Source: an uncultured Collinsella sp.
GTDB lineage: Bacteria; Actinomycetota; Coriobacteriia; Coriobacteriales; Coriobacteriaceae
Direction: 5' to 3'
Assembly: GCA_958421275.1 (NCBI GenBank)
Contig: CATZLI010000002.1
Span: 186,001-250,000 of the forward strand
DNA length: 64,000 nucleotides
Below, piece by piece: positions 59,396 to 64,000 of this stretch (the stretch's first letter is position 1; each line of letters starts with the position of its first letter). The notes beneath the pieces are model-generated. The model was not told the origin of the DNA. It was given only the letters and a program-made list of their open reading frames with translations, and ran no database searches. A program made the position numbers and the translations under genes.

Positions 59396-59471
59396 TGGAG
59401 CGGACAACGGGGCTCGAACCCGCGACCCCAACCTTGGCAAGGTTGTGCTCTACCAACTGAGCCATGTCCGC
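59396..59471 (-). tRNA. tRNA-Gly (GCC), copy 1
   Basis: A 76-nt cloverleaf, GCGGACATGGCTCAG start, anticodon loop TTGCCAA (GCC), T-arm GTTCGAGCC, encoded CCA. Identical in sequence to the copies at 61516-61591 and 61742-61817. Confidence 0.95.
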
Positions 59472-59603
59472 TTACGAGGATTAATCTTACGTGATGCCCG
59501 CATCCTATGCAAGAACTTTTTTTGAAAAGTTTTGCGACGCTCTCGCGAGGGCATCAGTCGTCACGAAAGGCGCGAACAAACGCAGGCTCACAGCGAGATG
59601 CCC

Positions 59604-61337
59604 CTACATCTCACCGAGCATGATCCAGGCAGAGCTGTCCTGCGCGAGCCTGCCGTCTGCAAGCGGTGATGAGGTGAGCAGGACCCTGCCCGCCGGCAGC
59701 TCCACGGGTGCTGCACCGAAGTTCGTCACACACGCCCAGCCGTTATCGCGGCGATAGGCGATGACGCCGCCCTCAGCGCCCTCGGCACCATCCGCAAGAC
59801 CGGTGCGCCCGTCAAGATCGAGCCACGCAAGATCGTTGGCGCACCCGCGCAGCTTGCGCCGCAGCCAGAGGGCGTCACGATAGAGCGCAAGCATCGATGT
59901 CGGGTCCACTTCTTCCCTATCGGCAGCATAATCGGAAAACCATGCAGGCTGCGGCAGATGGGGCGCCGCATCGGCGTCTGCCGGCGAAAACCCAAACGAT
60001 CCGCCATGCGCGGGATCGTCCGCCGCCACCCACGGCAGGGGCACACGACAGCCGTCGCGCCCCTTCTCACGCTTCGGTCCGTGCGTATTGGTCGCAGTAG
60101 GGTCTTCGAGTGCAGCCCACGGGATATCAGCCACCTCAAAAAGGCCGAGCTCCTCACCCTGATACACGTATGCCGAGCCCGGAAGCGCCAGCTCAAGCAA
60201 AAGGGCCGCCCGCGCGCGGCGCTCGCCGAGTTCACGGTCCTCGTCATAAGACGACCCGTCGCGCAAGAGCCAGTCGAGCGCAATCTGGTGGTAGCGCGTC
60301 GCCTTGATTTGCGGCAGGGCATAGCGTGTCGCCACGCGCGGCACGTCGTGGTTGGAGAGTACCCAGGTCGAGGCGGAATCGGATTCGACGGCTGCCTTCA
60401 AGCCCTTCTCGATTGCAGTGTGCATGTCATCATAGGTCCAAGTGGCCTTGGCAAACTCAAAGTTGAATGTCTGGCCAAGCTCGCTGGGACGCGCGTAGAG
60501 ATACTGGCGCTCGGGCAGCACCCACGCCTCGGCAACGGCACTGCGCGGCGGATTATAGCGGTCGAACACGCGGCGCCACTCGCGATAGATCTCGTGGACC
60601 TCATTGCGGTCCCACAGCGGATGGGTGCCGTCGTCAACCATGTCATCGCCCTCGGCGAGATGCCACCGGTCGAGGTCATCGCGGTCGAGATCCTTGGCGA
60701 GACCCTGCGCCACATCAATGCGAAAGCCGTCGACGCCTCGATCGCTCCAAAACGCCAGGACGTCGCAAAAGAGCGCGTGAACCTCAGGGCATGACCAGTC
60801 AAAGTCCGGCTGCTCGGGCGTAAACATGTGCAGATACCACTGACCGTCCGCAACACGCGTCCATGCGGGGCCGCCAAAGTTGGCATTCCAATTGGTGGGA
60901 GGCAGCTCGCCATGCTCGCCGCGACCATCGCGGAAGATATAACGGGCGCGTTCGGGCGATCCGGGGCCGGCGGCAAGAGCGGCTTTGAACCAGGGGTGCT
61001 GGTTGGATGAATGGTTGGGCACGATGTCGACGATGACCTTGATGCCGCGCGCGTGAGCCGCAGCGATCATGTCATCGAAGTCGTCAAGCGAGCCGAGACG
61101 TGGGTCGACATCGCAGTAGTCCGCCACATCATAGCCACCATCGACAAGAGGCGAAGGGTAAAACGGGCTCAGCCAGATGGCCTCGATACCCAGTCGCTCA
61201 AGATAGTCCATCTGCTGGGTAATGCCCGCGATATCGCCCAGACCCGAACCAGTCGAATCCTTAAACGAGCGCGGGTAGATCTGATAGATCGCGGCATCGG
61301 ACATCCATGAGCGCGAAGAAGACTTTTCTGTAGCCAT
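59604..61337 (-). CDS. GH13 alpha-glucosidase (oligo-1,6-glucosidase-like)
   Basis: 577 residues: WMSDAAIYQIYPRSFKDSTG, YDVADYCDVDPRLGSLDDFD, nucleophile GVDGFRIDVAQGLAKDL, acid/base Glu in SAVAEAWVLPERQYLYARPS, and VLSNHDVPRVATRYAL; a C-terminal beta domain follows. Cytoplasmic (no signal peptide); releases glucose from short alpha-glucosides. ATG 61337 with GGGAGA upstream. No transporter or regulator is adjacent; the gene lies between tRNA-Gly copies. Confidence 0.92.
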   Translation of the reverse strand: MATEKSSSRSWMSDAAIYQIYPRSFKDSTGSGLGDIAGITQQMDYLERLGIEAIWLSPFYPSPLVDGGYDVADYCDVDPRLGSLDDFDDMIAAAHARGIKVIVDIVPNHSSNQHPWFKAALAAGPGSPERARYIFRDGRGEHGELPPTNWNANFGGPAWTRVADGQWYLHMFTPEQPDFDWSCPEVHALFCDVLAFWSDRGVDGFRIDVAQGLAKDLDRDDLDRWHLAEGDDMVDDGTHPLWDRNEVHEIYREWRRVFDRYNPPRSAVAEAWVLPERQYLYARPSELGQTFNFEFAKATWTYDDMHTAIEKGLKAAVESDSASTWVLSNHDVPRVATRYALPQIKATRYHQIALDWLLRDGSSYDEDRELGERRARAALLLELALPGSAYVYQGEELGLFEVADIPWAALEDPTATNTHGPKREKGRDGCRVPLPWVAADDPAHGGSFGFSPADADAAPHLPQPAWFSDYAADREEVDPTSMLALYRDALWLRRKLRGCANDLAWLDLDGRTGLADGAEGAEGGVIAYRRDNGWACVTNFGAAPVELPAGRVLLTSSPLADGRLAQDSSAWIMLGEM

Positions 61338-61515
61338 GGGGCGTATCTCCCTTGCAACGAGGTTATGCGAGATGCCCACGATGATACGCCCAAAGCGGAC
61401 ATTCGCGACAAACAACGCCACAGCCACGCCCCAAAACGATCGCTCCCTCGCGGGTTCGAGCCCAGGCGACGGGTACGAAAAAGCCCGGCTACCGTAGTAG
61501 TCGGGCTGTTACGTT

Positions 61516-61591
61516 TGGAGCGGACAACGGGGCTCGAACCCGCGACCCCAACCTTGGCAAGGTTGTGCTCTACCAACTGAGCCATGTCCGC
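61516..61591 (-). tRNA. tRNA-Gly (GCC), copy 2
   Basis: Same 76-nt sequence as copy 1, with encoded CCA. Confidence 0.95.
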
Positions 61592-61633
61592 ATATGTAAA
61601 ACAAAACGGGCGCCGGAGCGCCCGGATGTTGCC

Positions 61634-61707
61634 TGGAGGCGAAGCCCGGATTCGAACCGGGGGTAAAGGCTTTGCAGGCCTCTGCCTTACCACTTGGCCA
61701 CTTCGCC
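61634..61707 (-). tRNA. tRNA-Cys (GCA)
   Basis: A 74-nt cloverleaf, GGCGAAGTGGCCAAG start, anticodon GCA in loop CTGCAAA, T-arm GTTCGAATC, encoded CCA. The only Cys tRNA visible in the window. Confidence 0.94.
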
Positions 61708-61741
61708 GAAAAAGGACCGCCTAAACGGTCCGGAAATGCAA

Positions 61742-61817
61742 TGGAGCGGACAACGGGGCTCGAACCCGCGACCCCAACCTTGGCAAGGTTGTGCTCTACC
61801 AACTGAGCCATGTCCGC
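61742..61817 (-). tRNA. tRNA-Gly (GCC), copy 3
   Basis: Same 76-nt sequence as copies 1 and 2. With tRNA-Cys it forms a Gly-Cys-Gly run on one strand. Confidence 0.95.
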
Positions 61818-61922
61818 TTGCGGATTATTAATTTACGCGAGTTGTCCAAAAGACGCAAGTACTTTTTTCAAAAAACTTGTCTGCCGCATGTTCTTAGTAG
61901 CTAAACGCGCTAAAGCGATTGG

Positions 61923-62669
61923 CTAGGCACACGATTCCAGTGCTCCGCTAAACAGCTTCACCATCTGCACGCGCGTGCCGGCGCCGTCCGTACGACGAGC
62001 AACCTCCACGTTATCGACGAGCATACGCATAAGCTTGATGCCACGGCCGCGTTCCTCGGATGCGACCGGTTCGCTCGTTTCATCGATAGAATAGCCGGCA
62101 CCTCGATCAAGCACCTCAACCACAACGCGATCGCCATAGGCCTGAACCGTCAGGACGCACCCGATACCGCCCGCATGGTCATAGGCATTACCCAGCGCCT
62201 CCCCCGACGCCAATGCGACATCGTAGCGCTCGTCACGGCGCAACGGGAGCGATTCAAGGAGTTCGGCGATGCGATGTCGGTAGTATGGAAGATTCTCGAT
62301 ACCCTGACGGACCTCGACGCTCTTACTCCAGCGAGGCAGCTCCCCCACCGGAATGGCGGGAATAGACTCCCGTGCCGGCCCCGCGACATGAAGGATATCG
62401 ACAAGACGAGCAATCTCCAAAAAGCGAACAACTTCACCTGATGCATTGACGAGCGAAAGCAGGCCTTCTCGCCTCATGAGCTCACGAGCGCGCGTAAGCA
62501 GGAATGCCAAGCCCGTCGAATCGATAAAGCTAACAGCCTGACAGTTGATGACGACACGACGCACGCCGCGGCCAATCAAAGCATCCAACCGCCGACGCAG
62601 CGCAGGCACCGTGGCGATGTCGATATCGCCTGGTGGCGTCAAAACCGCTATGTCATTCCACTCATTCAT
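61923..62669 (-). CDS. STAS domain fused to a RsbW-like HATPase
   Basis: 248 residues. N-terminal STAS (anti-sigma antagonist) domain with NCQAVSFIDSTGLAFLLTRA around the phosphorylatable Ser, then a GHKL ATPase domain with VALASGEALGNAYDHAGGIG (N-box) and SEERGRGIKLMRMLVDNVEV (G-box). Antagonist and anti-sigma kinase are normally separate proteins; here they are fused. It lies 81 nt after a SpoIIE-type phosphatase gene, so a partner-switching stress module is likely. No sigma factor gene is in the window. Confidence 0.87.
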   Translation of the reverse strand: MNEWNDIAVLTPPGDIDIATVPALRRRLDALIGRGVRRVVINCQAVSFIDSTGLAFLLTRARELMRREGLLSLVNASGEVVRFLEIARLVDILHVAGPARESIPAIPVGELPRWSKSVEVRQGIENLPYYRHRIAELLESLPLRRDERYDVALASGEALGNAYDHAGGIGCVLTVQAYGDRVVVEVLDRGAGYSIDETSEPVASEERGRGIKLMRMLVDNVEVARRTDGAGTRVQMVKLFSGALESCA

Positions 62670-62750
62670 ACGACCATGGTTCCCCAAAAGAGCTTGTTCG
62701 ATGCATGCGTTTCCGCAACCGTGCGGATTCGACGCGCCCAGCGTCGCTGT

Positions 62751-64000
62751 TTAGGACCGGCCCCGTAAAAACTCAAGGGACACCAATGCAATGTCATCGT
62801 CCAGCGCCGATTCGGTAAATCGGTCAAGCTCGCCCAAGACCTTGCCGCAGATTCCCGATACGCCCTCACCCGAGACAGAGAGCAGAAGGTCACGAAGGCG
62901 CTGCTCGCCAAAGAACGCTCCGGTGCGGTCGCGGGCCTCAATCGTTCCGTCCGTATACATGAAGAGCATGTCGCCAGGAGCGAACGTAAACACGCCTGTC
63001 TCGTACACCATGCTCTCAAAGGCACCGATTACGCCCGATTGGCATCCAAGCAGCTCGACCTCTCCTCCACGGGCCTCGCCGCCACCCAGCGGCATCGACT
63101 CTGGCCTAATGACCATGGTCGGAGGATGGCCCGCCGAACAATACGTTGCGCGTCCGGCTTTAAGGTCAATCTTGGCGATAAAGGCCGTCACGAACGTCTC
63201 GACCCTCGAGAAGCCCATGAGCATGCTGTTAAGGGAGCGTGCCATGCGGGCCGGTCCAGCGCCCTCCCAGGCATATGCCGTCAGGGCCGTCTTGACGAGC
63301 GCAGACATCGATGCAGCCTCAATGCCTTTGCCAGACACATCGCCCAGAATCATGACGGCGCAGTCGTCGGGAAGACGGATGAGCGTATAGAAATCGCCGC
63401 CGACCAACGCCGAGTTCGTGGCCGACAGGTACACCGAATCGGTTGCGATACCCGGAACATCCCCCAGGGAATTTCTCATGCCAATCTGAAGGGTCTGAGC
63501 AATATGGCGCTCCTCGCGCTTTTGAGATTCGCCTTCGTAGATCAGTTCAAAGTCATGCGCCAAGTGCACCAGGTAGTCATATTCAAGATCATCAATCAGC
63601 TCTTGGCTGCCATCACGAAGCAGCAGTGCGCGCGTCGTCGGGCTCTTCGCAACAGAAGCAGGAACAATTGCGTCGTTACTGTGCTTGCCATCACCCTCAG
63701 AGCGCGGGCGCCCCGCCTCGATGCCGGAGTCGACGTAGAGACCTTGACAAGGCAGACCATGCGCCCTAAGCCAACCTCCCATAGGCATCGATTCGTCAAC
63801 GCGAGTTATACGGACGTGTTTAAGGTCCTCGGCACTCGTACCTCCCAAAACAGATGCCTCAAAGCCATCAGGTCCAGCCCCCAGACGTGCCGCTGGCGCC
63901 GTCGTGGAAAAGAAAAGCTTCTCGGGATCGTCCGGCAAAGCAACGCGACTGCCGCCTTCAAAATCTATGACGTAGGAATCCAGACTGGCGTCATACTCAA
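62751..64000 (-). CDS. SpoIIE-type PP2C phosphatase, N-terminus beyond window
   Basis: Open from 62751 to the right edge, at least 416 codons. The C-terminal ~240 residues are a PPM/SpoIIE domain: SLGDVPGIATDSVYLSATN, ALVGGDFYTLIRLPDDCAVM, LGDVSGKGIEAASMSALVKT, ATYCSAGHPPTMVIRP, MLFMYTDGTIEARDRTGAFFG and LDDDIALVSLEF. The upstream part (ESMPMGGWLRAHGLPCQGLY) includes an unrecognised sensor-like region. Likely dephosphorylates the STAS domain encoded next to it. A TTG at 63938 is an apparent start but coding-like sequence continues upstream. Confidence 0.9.
   Translation of the reverse strand, partial: EYDASLDSYVIDFEGGSRVALPDDPEKLFFSTTAPAARLGAGPDGFEASVLGGTSAEDLKHVRITRVDESMPMGGWLRAHGLPCQGLYVDSGIEAGRPRSEGDGKHSNDAIVPASVAKSPTTRALLLRDGSQELIDDLEYDYLVHLAHDFELIYEGESQKREERHIAQTLQIGMRNSLGDVPGIATDSVYLSATNSALVGGDFYTLIRLPDDCAVMILGDVSGKGIEAASMSALVKTALTAYAWEGAGPARMARSLNSMLMGFSRVETFVTAFIAKIDLKAGRATYCSAGHPPTMVIRPESMPLGGGEARGGEVELLGCQSGVIGAFESMVYETGVFTFAPGDMLFMYTDGTIEARDRTGAFFGEQRLRDLLLSVSGEGVSGICGKVLGELDRFTESALDDDIALVSLEFLRGRS

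Overview
The window looks like a chromosomal segment of a gut coriobacterium, most probably Collinsella or a close relative. Reasons: high-GC coding sequence with strong Shine-Dalgarno (SD) sites, class III anaerobic ribonucleotide reductase (nrdD/nrdG) instead of an aerobic enzyme, a fructoselysine-type Amadori operon, a DUF3793-flavodoxin pair, GH13 sugar metabolism, and short intergenic hairpin repeats. The species call is inference; no rRNA is present.

Left part (1-13.6 kb): a partial NAD synthase is followed by an AT-rich island (about 2.0-6.1 kb) holding a compact operon: a DUF2087-like protein, an MFS exporter, a cobalamin-binding radical SAM enzyme and a 36-residue acidic peptide, closed by an intrinsic terminator. 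This looks like an undescribed peptide-natural-product (RiPP-like) system and is the main novelty candidate. Next come two low-complexity proteins, a second AT-rich pair (Tat-exported C39/C10-like cysteine protease plus lipoprotein), the ABC-F factor EttA and an SdpR/SdpI pair.

Middle (13.7-35 kb): tcdA, tatD, a 230-bp MITE-like element, then a six-gene Amadori-compound operon (frlD, frlB, frlC, an amidohydrolase, a YfcC-type carrier and a GntR/UTRA regulator), two HAD phosphatases and deoC. A three-gene cassette follows (unknown 296-aa protein, ClpP-like protease, membrane-anchor-less VirD4/TraG-type ATPase), the second novelty candidate. Then come pgi, a half-length Fe-ADH-like protein, a LexA-box-controlled Y-family polymerase/YolD pair, a CopZ-like HMA protein with a CsoR-like operator, and a DUF3793-flavodoxin pair with an IdeR/DtxR-like box.

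Right part (35-64 kb): a polar amino-acid ABC importer whose permease carries an extracellular domain, nfo, oxidoreductases, metY with a cysteine-containing leader peptide and a divergent LysR regulator, rnhA, acylphosphatase, a PerR/Fur regulator, an FKBP-UreE pair, an M19 dipeptidase, a YgjP-type metalloprotease, a folE-HD-folB folate operon, nrdG/nrdD with large hairpins between them and an NrdR box upstream, five tRNAs (three identical Gly-GCC, Val-GAC, Cys-GCA) around a GH13 glucosidase, and a STAS/HATPase plus SpoIIE-type phosphatase partner-switching pair cut by the right edge.

Most genes have ordinary host-like composition. The clear compositional outliers are 2.0-6.1 kb and 8.9-10.6 kb. 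No CRISPR array, integrase, transposase gene or rRNA was found.
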